DNA of 64,000 nt from Flavobacterium succinicans LMG 10402 (GCF_000611675.1 NZ_JATV01000010.1:1-64000), one strand, 5' to 3'. Positions 9,057 to 17,788 are shown, counted from the first letter of the stretch. Notes: generated from the sequence alone by a model not told the origin. Numbers and translations are program-made.

Positions 9057-9950
9057 ATGAAAAATCATTTTAGAACCTTGTGGGCATTTGCCCTGATCAT
9101 TGGCTTTGCCATTTCCTCTTTTGCACAGGACAGTGCAAAAAGTTCCCTTACTTTAGGTAAGATAGAACCGTTCTGTATGGAAGTTACTTATGACAAAACT
9201 TCACATCTGATTTTCCCAACTGCTATACGCTATGTGGATCTGGGCAGTGAATACCTTATTGCAGGAAAAGCAGAAGATGCGGAAAATGTACTTCGTGTAA
9301 AAGCATCGATAAGAGAGTTTGCACCAGAGACAAATTTTTCGGTGATTACCAATGACGGCCGCTTTTACAGCTTCAATGTACATTATAATTCATGCCCAGA
9401 GGCATTGAGTTATGACCTGCTATCAATGCAAAAGGCAGTGGATAAAGCGGGCGGGAACGATGTGCTTTTTGAAGAATTGGGAAACAATTCTCCATCTCTG
9501 GCAGGTTTGTTATTGGAAACCATTTACAAAAACGATAAGCGTATTGTAAAGCATATCGGGGCGAAAAGTTTCGGCATACAGTTTATTCTCAAAGGAATTT
9601 ACATCCATAATGGTAAATACTATTTCCATACAGAACTCGCAAACCGTACCAATGTTCCTTTCCAGATTGATTTTATCAATTTCAAGGTAGTGGACAAAAA
9701 GATTGCAAAGCGAACCGTGGTACAGGAAAAGCCAATGATACCACTACGCACTTACAGGCCACTGAGTGAGATTGACGGAAAAAGAACTGAACAAAATGTG
9801 TTCCTATTAGACCAGTTTACGATTGCCGATGACAAGATGTTGTTGATTGAGATTTTTGAGAAAAACGGGGGCAGACATCAAACACTTCAGGTAGAAAATT
9901 CCGATTTGATTAAGGCTCGTTTGATTAATGATATGCACCTCAAATTTTAG
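9057..9950 (+). CDS. traN: Conjugative transfer protein TraN (DUF4138, VirB9-like)
   Basis: 297 aa with a signal peptide ending near residue 23 (SSFAQ). The family is periplasmic or outer-membrane associated and is thought to act like VirB9 in the core complex with TraM. Conserved blocks include the TYDKTSHLIFPTAIRYVDLG segment (residues about 44-63) and the C-terminal MLLIEIFEKNGGR. The gene follows traM by 25 bases and precedes traO by 26. Confidence 0.92.
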   Translation: MKNHFRTLWAFALIIGFAISSFAQDSAKSSLTLGKIEPFCMEVTYDKTSHLIFPTAIRYVDLGSEYLIAGKAEDAENVLRVKASIREFAPETNFSVITNDGRFYSFNVHYNSCPEALSYDLLSMQKAVDKAGGNDVLFEELGNNSPSLAGLLLETIYKNDKRIVKHIGAKSFGIQFILKGIYIHNGKYYFHTELANRTNVPFQIDFINFKVVDKKIAKRTVVQEKPMIPLRTYRPLSEIDGKRTEQNVFLLDQFTIADDKMLLIEIFEKNGGRHQTLQVENSDLIKARLINDMHLKF

Positions 9951-9976
9951 TAATCCATTAAAATAAAGATAGAAAA

Positions 9977-10537
9977 ATGAAAAAGTTTATTTATACGATG
10001 ATGTTTGCCCTTATAGGCATCACTGTCGCACAGGCACAACGAATGCTTCCTAAACAGAAAGGACTGGAAGTAAACACAGGAACGTTATCCAATGACCATC
10101 CTGGCAGGAACTACTACCTCAATATAGGTATGACCGTAAACGGTAAAAATGGCAATTACCAGCTTTGGGCTTTGGAATATACGCATCAGTATGATGAGTA
10201 TAAAGACTTCCGCTTACCACAGGAAACCTACACAGCCGAAGGGGGATACAGTTTCTTTCTGCTGGGCGATGCCCGTAAGAACATTAGCCTGAATGCAGGA
10301 ATAACTGGTGTGTTGGGGTATGAAAGCATTAACCGTGGCGAAGCTCAGTTGTATGACGGGTCAATAATACTGACTGAGGACAATTTTATCTATGGTACAG
10401 GCGGAAGGCTGTCTTTTGAAGCATACCTATCCGACCGTTGTGTATTGATCCTTCAGGGGCGTACTAAAGTTTTGTGGGGTACTGACTTGGAACAGTTCCG
10501 AACTTCAGTAGGTCTAGGATTGAGGATTAACTTCTAA
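9977..10537 (+). CDS. traO: Conjugative transfer protein TraO
   Basis: 186 aa with a signal peptide (cleavage near AQAQ, residue 20) and an amphipathic beta-strand pattern ending in an aromatic residue (LRINF), as in outer-membrane beta-barrel proteins. This is the TraO family of Bacteroidota conjugative elements. It is followed after 11 bases by traQ. In CTnDOT a primase-like traP lies between traO and traQ; here it is absent. Confidence 0.9.
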   Translation: MKKFIYTMMFALIGITVAQAQRMLPKQKGLEVNTGTLSNDHPGRNYYLNIGMTVNGKNGNYQLWALEYTHQYDEYKDFRLPQETYTAEGGYSFFLLGDARKNISLNAGITGVLGYESINRGEAQLYDGSIILTEDNFIYGTGGRLSFEAYLSDRCVLILQGRTKVLWGTDLEQFRTSVGLGLRINF

Positions 10538-10548
10538 AATATAAAACT

Positions 10549-10989
10549 ATGACAGCATTTTTCAATAGATTCAAAATAGGCTTACTGCCAATGTATGTAT
10601 TGCTGGCAATCCTGACAAGCTCTGTTACATCTTGTAGCAAAGGCGAACTGGAAATACAAAATGATTTCCCTTTTGAGGTTAAGGTTATGCCCGTACCCAA
10701 AGAAATTGCTAATGGCAATACCGTGGAGATTAGGATAACGATACAGCCAACCGGCAATTATAATAACACGCAATATTATCTTCGCTACTTTCAGTTTGAT
10801 GGACAAGGAACTTTGCAGTATTATGAAGAACCGCCGTATCTGCCCAACGATTTGTACCCGTTGCAGGCGAAGCAATTTAGGCTCTATTATACTTCGAACT
10901 CCACTGTATCGCAATCCTTTGACGTATGGATTTCGGATAATTTTGGAAACGAAAAGCAATTGAGCTTTGAGTTTAATAGCAGTGACTAA
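10549..10989 (+). CDS. traQ: Conjugative transfer protein TraQ (DUF3872)
   Basis: 146 aa with an N-terminal export signal; the LTSSVTSCSKG segment contains a lipobox-like cysteine near residue 27, so it is probably a lipoprotein. The rest is a beta-sandwich-like domain typical of DUF3872/TraQ. It is the last gene of the tra run and is followed by a strong hairpin at 11056-11092. Confidence 0.85.
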   Translation: MTAFFNRFKIGLLPMYVLLAILTSSVTSCSKGELEIQNDFPFEVKVMPVPKEIANGNTVEIRITIQPTGNYNNTQYYLRYFQFDGQGTLQYYEEPPYLPNDLYPLQAKQFRLYYTSNSTVSQSFDVWISDNFGNEKQLSFEFNSSD

Positions 10990-11055
10990 AGTGAAAATGT
11001 GTTTAGTCTTAAAAAACCGATACAGGATTAATAAAAAATAAAAATTACAATTTTT

Positions 11056-11092
11056 AAACAGTAGTAAGCAAAAGTTTACTACTGTTTTTTGT
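11056..11092 (+). terminator. Terminator of the tra operon
   Basis: An inverted repeat (AACAGTAGTAA with TTACTACTGTT) around a 7-base loop is followed by a T-rich run. It lies about 65 bases after the traQ stop and ends the transfer operon. Confidence 0.8.
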
Positions 11093-11610
11093 TTTATAAG
11101 TCTTCATTTTAATTTGGTTTTGTTTAAATTTATTGGGATTATAATCTTTATAATATGAATGTATAAAATGCGGATAACAAACTGTTAAACAATGCCTTGT
11201 AATGCTAATGGCTACAACATTGTTCAGATGTTTAGAAAACCTTTATAAATGTAATTCTATGTTATCTAACATAGGAATAGGAACATTTGGTAATTCCGAT
11301 GTAACTGTTTTTTTTAATTATAAATTTAAGAAATAAAACCTTAGACCGTAAAATGTTAAAACCCAACTTTAACCAAGCGACCTTCTTTTGCTTCTTTTCT
11401 TTGGTCGCTTATGCGGAAAGAAAAGAAGTCCGCTAAAACTATGAAAGGGATAATGTATATCCCTTAGAAATAGAATGGCAACCTGTTTGATAAAATACGG
11501 AGTGAGGAAGCGAAGGGTGTATTTTGGCAAAGTGGTTGTACCGATTTGACGCAAAAAGACTTTTCCGACCATCGGAAGGGAGTGTCTTTTTGCCGCCCGA
11601 TTTTCGGTTA
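11093..11610. other. Gene-free convergent region rich in hairpins
   Basis: No convincing gene lies between the traQ terminator and the end of the ThiF gene. Visible structures are a perfect 8-2-8 palindrome (CTATGTTA..TAACATAG, 11257-11274); an 8-bp stem AAGCGACC/GGTCGCTT (11375-11382 with 11403-11410); an overlapping 12-bp stem CTTCTTTTCTTT/AAAGAAAAGAAG (11391-11402 with 11417-11428), which cannot form at the same time; and a 10-bp stem GCAAAAAGAC/GTCTTTTTGC (11551-11560 with 11583-11592). The last lies just past the minus-strand ThiF stop and could end that operon. Confidence 0.6.
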
Positions 11611-12420
11611 TCAGGCGACTTTTATGGGGTGGGTACGAAAGTCCTTCAGATTGTGGAAAAAGCCCCTGTACGGCGTCATACCATATCGAAACAAGTTCCA
11701 TAAAAGCGAACAGCCCATCTGGGTTAGAGAGGAATTGATAAACAAATCCTGTTTCTCCAATGCTTCTGCCAAACTGCAACTTGGGGTGTTGTCCTCTTGT
11801 TCAGACTGTTTCAATAATTCTCCAAATTCTTCCGTAATCATTGGCAGGCTTGCCACCGTTTCATATTTCTCCGAATTGGGTTGATGAATGTTTCCTATGG
11901 TAGATAGTAACACTTGCCCTGTATGCTGGCTGTTACCAAAATCCAGCCAATATTTAGGTTCGTCCCTGTGGTGTCTGCGGTTGCTTATTTCTTTCAGTAT
12001 TTCAGCAACTCCAAATCTCGCCTGTACATTGTCCACGCAGGTAATGTAAATAGTCGCCCGTGCTTCTTCGGGAATTCTGCCCAAACTGTCCTTTTCAAAC
12101 TTTGCGCTTTCGGCTTTCCAATTTGTCCCCGAAAAGCGGTTTGCACGGTTGATGAGTGCAACGGATTTGTACAAGCCTGTTTCACTTTCTGCAAAACGCT
12201 GTCTTCCTAAATTGGCATTGGTCACAATATCATCATCCCACAATCGGACGGTCAACCCTGCGTGTCCCAATTCGATTAAGCTGTGGTTCATTTCCATTAA
12301 AGCGGTCAAAACCTTTGAGCCTGTGCCACCTGCACCGATAAGGTTTACCGTAATGGGATTGGTGGGGCTTATCAGATAATTATCGGTAAAATGTACTTTT
12401 AGTTTCTCGGTATTCATCAC
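11611..12420 (-). CDS. PRTRC system ThiF family protein
   Basis: 269 aa of the ThiF/E1-like fold: the N-terminal nucleotide-binding loop GAGGTGSKVL (residues about 29-38), DDD near 61-63 and the RQRF segment are typical of the ThiF member of PRTRC (ParB-related, ThiF-related cassette) clusters found on plasmids and conjugative elements. ThiF relatives adenylate a protein C-terminus, but the substrate in PRTRC systems is unknown. It is the last gene of a minus-strand operon, and its start overlaps the stop of PRTRC-B by 4 bases. Confidence 0.88.
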   Translation of the reverse strand: MMNTEKLKVHFTDNYLISPTNPITVNLIGAGGTGSKVLTALMEMNHSLIELGHAGLTVRLWDDDIVTNANLGRQRFAESETGLYKSVALINRANRFSGTNWKAESAKFEKDSLGRIPEEARATIYITCVDNVQARFGVAEILKEISNRRHHRDEPKYWLDFGNSQHTGQVLLSTIGNIHQPNSEKYETVASLPMITEEFGELLKQSEQEDNTPSCSLAEALEKQDLFINSSLTQMGCSLLWNLFRYGMTPYRGFFHNLKDFRTHPIKVA

Positions 12421-13139
12421 AAAAGATTTTTAAGGGTTTTGTTGTTCTTTTTCAAAACCTCTTTAGGAAAGGTTTTGCTTGTTTCAATCAGTTTTTTCCA
12501 AAGGCTTACGCAATTCCCTTTGATGGGGCTGTGGTTTCCTAATAAATGACTGAAATAGCTGTTGAAAAAGTAGTCTTCCCAAGCAGTTGTAAATTCCTCC
12601 ACAGAAGCGGAATTTTTGATGTCTATACTTACAGTTCCCATACATACTTTGCCATCTTCATAAATGTTGAAGAAAGGAGCATAATACAATGGTGTGTTTT
12701 TTGTTGGTCTTCTATCGCTTGCAAGAGCAAATACAGTAAGGCTGTTTTTACTGGCATACCAAAGCATTGACGGTACATATGCTTTGCCGTTGGGCATATC
12801 CAGACTGCTGACAAAATACAATTGCTGTTCCTGTGCTTTGGTGTACCAAAGCACCGTGCCTTTTTCGCTTGGATTGATATGCAGTATATTGGTCGGCAAA
12901 ATTCCTTTTGGCTTTAAAAAGGCTCTGTCTTTTTCTTTATCGGTGTGTAAAGCCTTCGCCAATACTTTAGCTTCATTTACGGTCAATGGGTGGGCATTGA
13001 CAGGATTTCCGGTTTTATCCATATCAAAATGCTCTACGTACAGATCGGTATTCGTTCCTTTGGTTTGGTAAAAAACCAATGCGGATTTTGGATGGTAAAG
13101 CGTTCCAAAATTCTCTGTTATGTCGTTTGCGTTGTTCAT
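12417..13139 (-). CDS. PRTRC system protein B
   Basis: 240 aa, matching the PRTRC-B family by its N-terminal YHPKSALVFY region, the central PNGKAYVPSMLWYA block and the C-terminal SHLLGNHSPIKGNCVSLWK segment. Function is unknown. It lies between the 392-aa unknown and ThiF, overlapping both by 4 bases, so the three are translated as one unit. Confidence 0.85.
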   Translation of the reverse strand: MNNANDITENFGTLYHPKSALVFYQTKGTNTDLYVEHFDMDKTGNPVNAHPLTVNEAKVLAKALHTDKEKDRAFLKPKGILPTNILHINPSEKGTVLWYTKAQEQQLYFVSSLDMPNGKAYVPSMLWYASKNSLTVFALASDRRPTKNTPLYYAPFFNIYEDGKVCMGTVSIDIKNSASVEEFTTAWEDYFFNSYFSHLLGNHSPIKGNCVSLWKKLIETSKTFPKEVLKKNNKTLKNLL

Positions 13140-14314
13140 TTTCTTGTCGTTTTATAATCATACAGTAGTGTGCAGAGTTCGTCTAAAAGGGAAAATAGGC
13201 GGTTCTCAAAATCAAGGTTGGTTTGTGTTATGTTGCTTCCGTCAAAGCGTTTGCAAATGGTCGGTTCTTCCATTGCTTCATACTCGTTAAACTCATTGTT
13301 AATACTGTCGGCAAGTCTCTCATACAGCCAACCTGTAGTATCTGCTATAAAGGAGATGTATTTTTCCATTCCAACAGTTTCGGAGTCGTTTTCATCATTA
13401 TAGGGGTCTTCTTCGGGTCTTGGGGCGTTTCGGAAAATGCTCTCGTGTGGATATTGCGTGTAGAGGGCAAAGGCATTGTAAGCCACTTTTTGACACTCCT
13501 GTTCGAATGTGTCACGGCTTTTAAAATGGTTTAAACGATGTTCAAAAACTTGTAAATTGATACGGTTGAACAGTTTTTGTTCTATCCGTTCGCCTATCCA
13601 TTCGGCTTTTACAATCTCTGCAATGTAACTTTCCGTTTCTTCGGTACAATCATCCTGTTCGACCCAATCGTTCATCATTTCGTACATCCAATATAGATAG
13701 CTGTTTTCCTGTCTGTAATAGGGTATATCGACAATATGGTACAGATAACTGCAAACCGAAACAAGCAATTGAGCCGTCTTTTTACGCTTTGGGTCATTAA
13801 GCATTTGAAAGAGTGGCACAATTGGAATATAGTACAGGGTTGTGCCTGTGCTGTATCTTTCTTCGCTTGTAAAAAATGTTTTCTTACTGTCCTGTACCAA
13901 ACGTAAATTATCCCAATTGATATTGTTTTGTTTTAATTTGGTTTCAGTATCCCACATAGCCAAAGCCATATTGTAGGGGTAGCCGTAATCCTGCGTTTGT
14001 AACGGTTCAATGCCATAATGTTCGGCAAGTTGGGAAAGGAACTTGTAAAAATCCCTTTCCGTTTTTGCAGTTCTCTTACAAGCCTGTACGGATTGCACTG
14101 CTTTCAGTTTAGGCAGAAACATACACTTTAGAAAAGCATTGGTAGCATAGCTATCGGTACAGATTTCTGCTTGTCTTTCCGTACTTCGTTTGTGTCTTTG
14201 GCTCTCTGCATCCAATTTGCGAACTCGCCCAATTGTCGGTGCAGTTGCCGTTGTGTTTTCTGTTCGGGTATGCTGATAGTTCCCGATAGGATATTGCGTT
14301 GCATAGTTCATCAT
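13136..14314 (-). CDS. Unrecognised 392-aa protein in the PRTRC operon
   Basis: A soluble, probably alpha-helical protein without signal or membrane segments, rich in Tyr, Glu and Asn, with an acidic region near residues 300-315 (EEDPYNDENDSE). I do not recognise a domain, and it does not look like the named PRTRC A, D, F or ParB proteins. It lies between PRTRC-C (15 bases upstream) and PRTRC-B (4-base overlap), so it is clearly part of the cassette in this lineage. Confidence 0.75.
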   Translation of the reverse strand: MMNYATQYPIGNYQHTRTENTTATAPTIGRVRKLDAESQRHKRSTERQAEICTDSYATNAFLKCMFLPKLKAVQSVQACKRTAKTERDFYKFLSQLAEHYGIEPLQTQDYGYPYNMALAMWDTETKLKQNNINWDNLRLVQDSKKTFFTSEERYSTGTTLYYIPIVPLFQMLNDPKRKKTAQLLVSVCSYLYHIVDIPYYRQENSYLYWMYEMMNDWVEQDDCTEETESYIAEIVKAEWIGERIEQKLFNRINLQVFEHRLNHFKSRDTFEQECQKVAYNAFALYTQYPHESIFRNAPRPEEDPYNDENDSETVGMEKYISFIADTTGWLYERLADSINNEFNEYEAMEEPTICKRFDGSNITQTNLDFENRLFSLLDELCTLLYDYKTTRK

Positions 14315-14328
14315 TTTTGATTTTTGGT

Positions 14329-14565
14329 TTAACCTTTCGTTCCCATTACGCTTTCGAATTTGTATTCTATCCTATCATCACGGATAATAGGGGCAGATAT
14401 TTTTGCGGTGGTTAGTATGGGATAGGTATTGGCATAAAAATTCAATACCGCTTCCACACTCCAACGTGGTTCGGGGTCGGTCAGTCTAATGTCCTGTCCT
14501 TTATCTTTAAGTATAAATACTCGTTCTAACTGTGTTGCTAATAACATAACTCTTGGATTTTGCAT
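14329..14565 (-). CDS. PRTRC system protein C
   Basis: 78 aa, the normal size of PRTRC-C, with the family landmarks RVFILKDKGQDIRLTDPEP and YPILTTAKISAP. This family has a small beta-rich fold proposed to be ubiquitin-like, which would fit the ThiF partner encoded in the same operon; that link is an inference. Its start overlaps the stop of PRTRC-E by one base. Confidence 0.88.
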   Translation of the reverse strand: MQNPRVMLLATQLERVFILKDKGQDIRLTDPEPRWSVEAVLNFYANTYPILTTAKISAPIIRDDRIEYKFESVMGTKG

Positions 14566-15101
14566 TAAACATTAGGTTGCTCTGTCGCAAACAGACCTGT
14601 TGAAGAAAACTTGTCTGATAGTTCCGATTTGCGTTTTCGTATCTCCTCCGCTTTTTCGGGGTAATCGGTGATTTCGGGTACTTTCATCCACGCTTCACGG
14701 AACTTTTCCTCTTTTTCCAATTCGTCTGCCTTTGCCATACCATCTTTAAACTTTTTGTCTTTGGTTTCCTGTTCTTTCTTTTCTTTTTCGGCTTTTTCTT
14801 TCTCCATTGCTGATTGCTTTTTAGCTTCTTCCAATTGCTTCATAAAGGCTTCCATATTTACCATTAAGCCCGAAGCAGTTTGCAAAGGAGTTGTTATCTG
14901 CTGAAAAAATCCCTCGTCCAATTCTTCTGCCGTTCCCCTTAAATTAAGCGGTGGTATCAGTTGTTTTGCGTTATCTCCACATTGTTCGTTTTGGAGCATA
15001 ACCGATACAATAAGGTTGTTTTCTGCTCCCTTTGCTATGGTCAGGTGCAAATCTCCTGTAATGCTCATTTGCGCTATCTGATTGAAAAAATTTGTGTTCA
15101 T
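14565..15101 (-). CDS. PRTRC system protein E
   Basis: 178 aa. The N-terminal FFNQIAQMSITGDLHLTI and IPPLNLRGTAEELDE blocks are typical of PRTRC-E. Residues about 90-160 form a highly charged Lys/Glu coiled coil (EKEKAEKEKKEQE and flanks). Function unknown. It heads the tightly packed group E-C-392aa-B-ThiF. Confidence 0.88.
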   Translation of the reverse strand: MNTNFFNQIAQMSITGDLHLTIAKGAENNLIVSVMLQNEQCGDNAKQLIPPLNLRGTAEELDEGFFQQITTPLQTASGLMVNMEAFMKQLEEAKKQSAMEKEKAEKEKKEQETKDKKFKDGMAKADELEKEEKFREAWMKVPEITDYPEKAEEIRKRKSELSDKFSSTGLFATEQPNV

Positions 15102-15143
15102 CGTTCTAAAATTTAATTGTTTTTACATGGCTCTTTTTTAAGA

Positions 15144-15542
15144 CTATCTACGGTCAACGAACGACTCAATTTTCAAAGTTGCTCTTCTGTTTGCCCAATA
15201 GACATACTCAAGGGCTCCTTTCTTCGTTCTGAACCTTCTACCGTTTACGTTCCAACGTACTTTTATCCTGCTGATAGTCGATGGTGTTCTGAATGCATCA
15301 TACGTAATTCCAGTAATTTCTGTCTCTTTTTTAATCTTGACAACTTCGATATATACCCCCTTTTGTTCAACATTAGGATAGTATGTTGACAGTAAGAGGT
15401 TGTTGTTTGGGTCAAAGATTTCAAAACGGACAAAATCTTTGTTATTCAACATAATGTGGAGCAGTTCTGATAAATTGAAATTCCAATTAAGCCCTATGTT
15501 TTTTACCTCGTATTCCTTATATGTTATAATTCCGATATTCAT
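15144..15542 (-). CDS. Hypothetical 132-aa protein in the PRTRC operon
   Basis: A basic protein without membrane segments. The C-terminal half (KVRWNVNGRRFRTKKGALE) is strongly positively charged and could bind nucleic acid, but I recognise no family. It sits 42 bases before PRTRC-E and 51 bases after the DUF932 gene in the same orientation. A small hairpin (CTACCG/CGGTAG, 15561-15582) lies between it and the DUF932 gene. Confidence 0.65.
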   Translation of the reverse strand: MNIGIITYKEYEVKNIGLNWNFNLSELLHIMLNNKDFVRFEIFDPNNNLLLSTYYPNVEQKGVYIEVVKIKKETEITGITYDAFRTPSTISRIKVRWNVNGRRFRTKKGALEYVYWANRRATLKIESFVDRR

Positions 15543-15593
15543 AGCTTTAGTTCATAAAGACTACCGCCATTTAAGACGGTAGCCCGTGGTTAT

Positions 15594-16667
15594 TTAATTA
15601 AGGTTTAAAATTTCCGTACCGTCTATTGCAAAGGCAGTACATAATTCAAATGCTTTCTGTGATTTGAGTTGAGCCGTTCCACCCATTACAATACTTTGTA
15701 ACTTGGCTTCATCATCTTTGTAATTGCGTACATTTTGATAGTAGCCTGTCACGGCATTGTACGCTCCGAACAATGTACCTTTAGTAGTGTCCATTTGTTG
15801 GGTGTCGCTTGTCATAGCGTAGACAAAGGCATCTTGCACCACATTTTTGAACACGGTGGAAACTTCATCTTCCGCACCCTTTTTAAGCAAATCCAACGTT
15901 TCTTTGTTTGGGCAAAGTGCCAATTGGATTAGTTTTCTTACTTCACGGTCTGTAACTCTTACCTTAGTCCATTCATTGAATATGCCCTCTAACTGTGTGC
16001 TTAGGGTATTCGCCAATCCCATAATTTTGTGGGCATTCTCAATACGTTGTTTTGCTCCCGAAGTATGTTTGATGCGCACTACGTTGGTCATACTGCGAAG
16101 CGAAGCATTAAGGGTATTTTGGCAAACAATACGGATAGGGGTGAAGGCTGCTGTTATACTTCCGCTTCCATCGTGCGAAGTGGTTAGGAAAATATACTTT
16201 TCTGTCACGTCATCTCCATTGCCTACACGTATATAATCGGGAAGCTTGGCTGTGATAAATATGCGCTCTCCCTGTCCCAACGCTCCTGCGGTTTCATACA
16301 TTATACCCTCAGTACCTCCTACAATAGCATCAAAAAAATTGAACGCTTCACGGTTTTGTACAATGTGGTAATCTTTACCCACCACACCCAATACGGCATT
16401 GTTATCGGTGCGGATATTGGCAAAGTAGTTGGGAACGTGCAGTTCGTTACTGCCTATCTCTATACCGTTTGCCGTTTCAATAATTCCCGAACCTTTGGTA
16501 TATAGTGGTGTTTTGATGACTTCATAGTCTAAGCCTGCGTGTTTTATAGCTTCTTCGCTTGTTGGATACTGCTCTACAATTTGCCCTAAACCGTGCCACG
16601 CTTTTTGGTTTACGCTAAAGAATGAATAGTTTCCTGTTTTCTCGTTGAAATTGATATTATGTGCCAT
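15594..16667 (-). CDS. DUF932 domain-containing protein
   Basis: 357 aa of the DUF932 family (phage/plasmid-like protein TIGR03299 type). Landmarks are the N-terminal AWHGLGQIVEQYPTSEEAI segment, YHIVQNREAFNFFDAIVG, and VCQNTLNASLR near residue 180. The family is common on plasmids and conjugative elements next to ssb and PRTRC genes and has no established activity. It follows ssb on the minus strand with a 43-base gap and probably shares its promoter. Confidence 0.85.
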   Translation of the reverse strand: MAHNINFNEKTGNYSFFSVNQKAWHGLGQIVEQYPTSEEAIKHAGLDYEVIKTPLYTKGSGIIETANGIEIGSNELHVPNYFANIRTDNNAVLGVVGKDYHIVQNREAFNFFDAIVGGTEGIMYETAGALGQGERIFITAKLPDYIRVGNGDDVTEKYIFLTTSHDGSGSITAAFTPIRIVCQNTLNASLRSMTNVVRIKHTSGAKQRIENAHKIMGLANTLSTQLEGIFNEWTKVRVTDREVRKLIQLALCPNKETLDLLKKGAEDEVSTVFKNVVQDAFVYAMTSDTQQMDTTKGTLFGAYNAVTGYYQNVRNYKDDEAKLQSIVMGGTAQLKSQKAFELCTAFAIDGTEILNLN

Positions 16668-16710
16668 GATATAATGATTTAAAAAGTTTAAAAAAGGTTG
16701 ATGCTAGTTG

Positions 16711-17088
16711 TTAAAATGGGAGGTCGTTCTCTGGCTTGTCATTGTTGTTTACTGTAGGAGCTTGTACCGCATCTGCTTTTTTACCTCCCCCGTGCAGTTT
16801 GATTTGCGAGGTGTTGAAATTCAGTCCTGCGTGCGGTTGTCCGTCACTGCCTGTCCACGCTCTTGCGCTCACTTTGCCTGTAAGTTCTACCACCGTACCT
16901 TTTGTGAGTATCTGCGCTACTTTTGGACTAAGCCAATAGGCGCAGTCGAAATACGTTGTCTGCTCTATGCGTTCGCCCGCTTTGTTTTTGTAGCTGTCGT
17001 TGATGGCTACCGAAAAGTTTACTACTGTTTTGCTGTTCGACACGTTGCGTACCTGTGCATCCGCTGTCACTCTTCCTGTGATGTTCAT
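16711..17088 (-). CDS. ssb: Single-stranded DNA-binding protein
   Basis: 125 aa with an OB-fold: the start MNITGRVTADAQVR, the central YFDCAYWLSPKVAQILTKG and VSARAWTGSDGQPHAGL match the element-borne SSB of Bacteroidota. The usual acidic tail is retained as ENDLPF, close to the DDxPF tip that recruits replication proteins. It coats single-stranded DNA during transfer or replication of the element. It is the first gene of the minus-strand maintenance operon. Confidence 0.9.
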   Translation of the reverse strand: MNITGRVTADAQVRNVSNSKTVVNFSVAINDSYKNKAGERIEQTTYFDCAYWLSPKVAQILTKGTVVELTGKVSARAWTGSDGQPHAGLNFNTSQIKLHGGGKKADAVQAPTVNNNDKPENDLPF

Positions 17089-17273
17089 AATTTCTGCGAT
17101 TTTTAGTGATTAATTTTTTTTGAAATTTTATTCGGCAATGAGAGGAGGTGCTGTTTTGTTTCATCAAATCCATTTTTAATATTTTACTTTTCATTGCTGA
17201 CATTTTTTTTATTCGTCTAAAGAGCCGGAGTATGCTATGTTTCGTTTCGGGAGCATAAAAAGGTTAGTGTTTA

Positions 17274-17357
17274 GCAATAGCAAGGTTTTGACAAAAAATA
17301 CAACCCGGATGGGTGGAGATTTTTTGTCAAACCTGAAGGGCCTGGCCTTGCTATTGC
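17274..17357. repeat. Nested perfect inverted repeats (possible structured RNA or origin)
   Basis: GCAATAGCAAGG (17274-17285) pairs perfectly with CCTTGCTATTGC (17346-17357). Inside it TTTGACAAAAAAT (17287-17299) pairs perfectly with ATTTTTTGTCAAA (17319-17331), and the apical loop is G-rich (CCCGGATGGG). Together they make an 84-base hairpin with an asymmetric bulge on the right arm. It lies about 190 bases upstream of ssb. A regulatory RNA, a single-strand origin or a protein-binding site are all possible. Confidence 0.7.
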
Positions 17358-17640
17358 GTTAAGAACACGGAGTTACCTTTGCTGCTGAAATGAGACAAAA
17401 GCATACTGGTTTTTGAATACAAAAATGAAGGGGAAGCAACGAAGAGATTGGGAAATGGTTCTAATGATTAGAAAATTTAATCAATATGACAAAATCTCTA
17501 AATCGATGTTTAAGAATTTTTATAAAACTGCTGTTGATAGAGTTATTGATTAATAATATTAGATGCTGTTACAACACATGTAATGAGTGCTGATGTAGTT
17601 ATGCGGGTAAATAATTATATAGTTGTTCACTAATATTAAG

Positions 17641-17772
17641 TGTTCACGTTTTCGTGAACGTAAGTGTAAAGTGAACAAGATAAATGAGCAGGCAAATACT
17701 ATATCTCTGATGATGATTCACAATCATCCTTCAGGAAAGCTCACAATCATTATTGGCAAAACTATTGATTAA
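17641..17772 (+). pseudogene. Degenerate radC (JAB domain) fragment
   Basis: In one frame the bases read NEQANTISLMMIHNHPSGKL before a stop at 17770. HNHPSG is the zinc-ligand motif of RadC/JAB-domain proteins, normally seen after a segment like ANASSIIL, which the preceding residues resemble. There is no plausible start and the conserved downstream half (the PSxxD part) is missing, so this is a remnant. RadC genes are frequent on Bacteroidota conjugative elements. Confidence 0.5.
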
Positions 17773-17785
17773 TTTATTATATTTG
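17753..17785 (+). promoter_or_regulatory. Bacteroidota-type promoter upstream of fic
   Basis: TTGG (17753-17756) and TATATTTG (17778-17785) with 21 bases between them fit the Bacteroidota -33/-7 consensus (TTxG, about 20 bases, TAnnTTTG). Transcription would begin around 17791-17795, directly at the first 24-bp repeat, so the repeat array would lie in the leader of the fic mRNA. Confidence 0.55.
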
Positions 17786-17788
17786 CAT

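Noticed and set aside
11369..11779. 136-codon minus-strand frame overlapping the ThiF end
   Set aside because: It overlaps the hairpin region and the clear ThiF frame; no domain.
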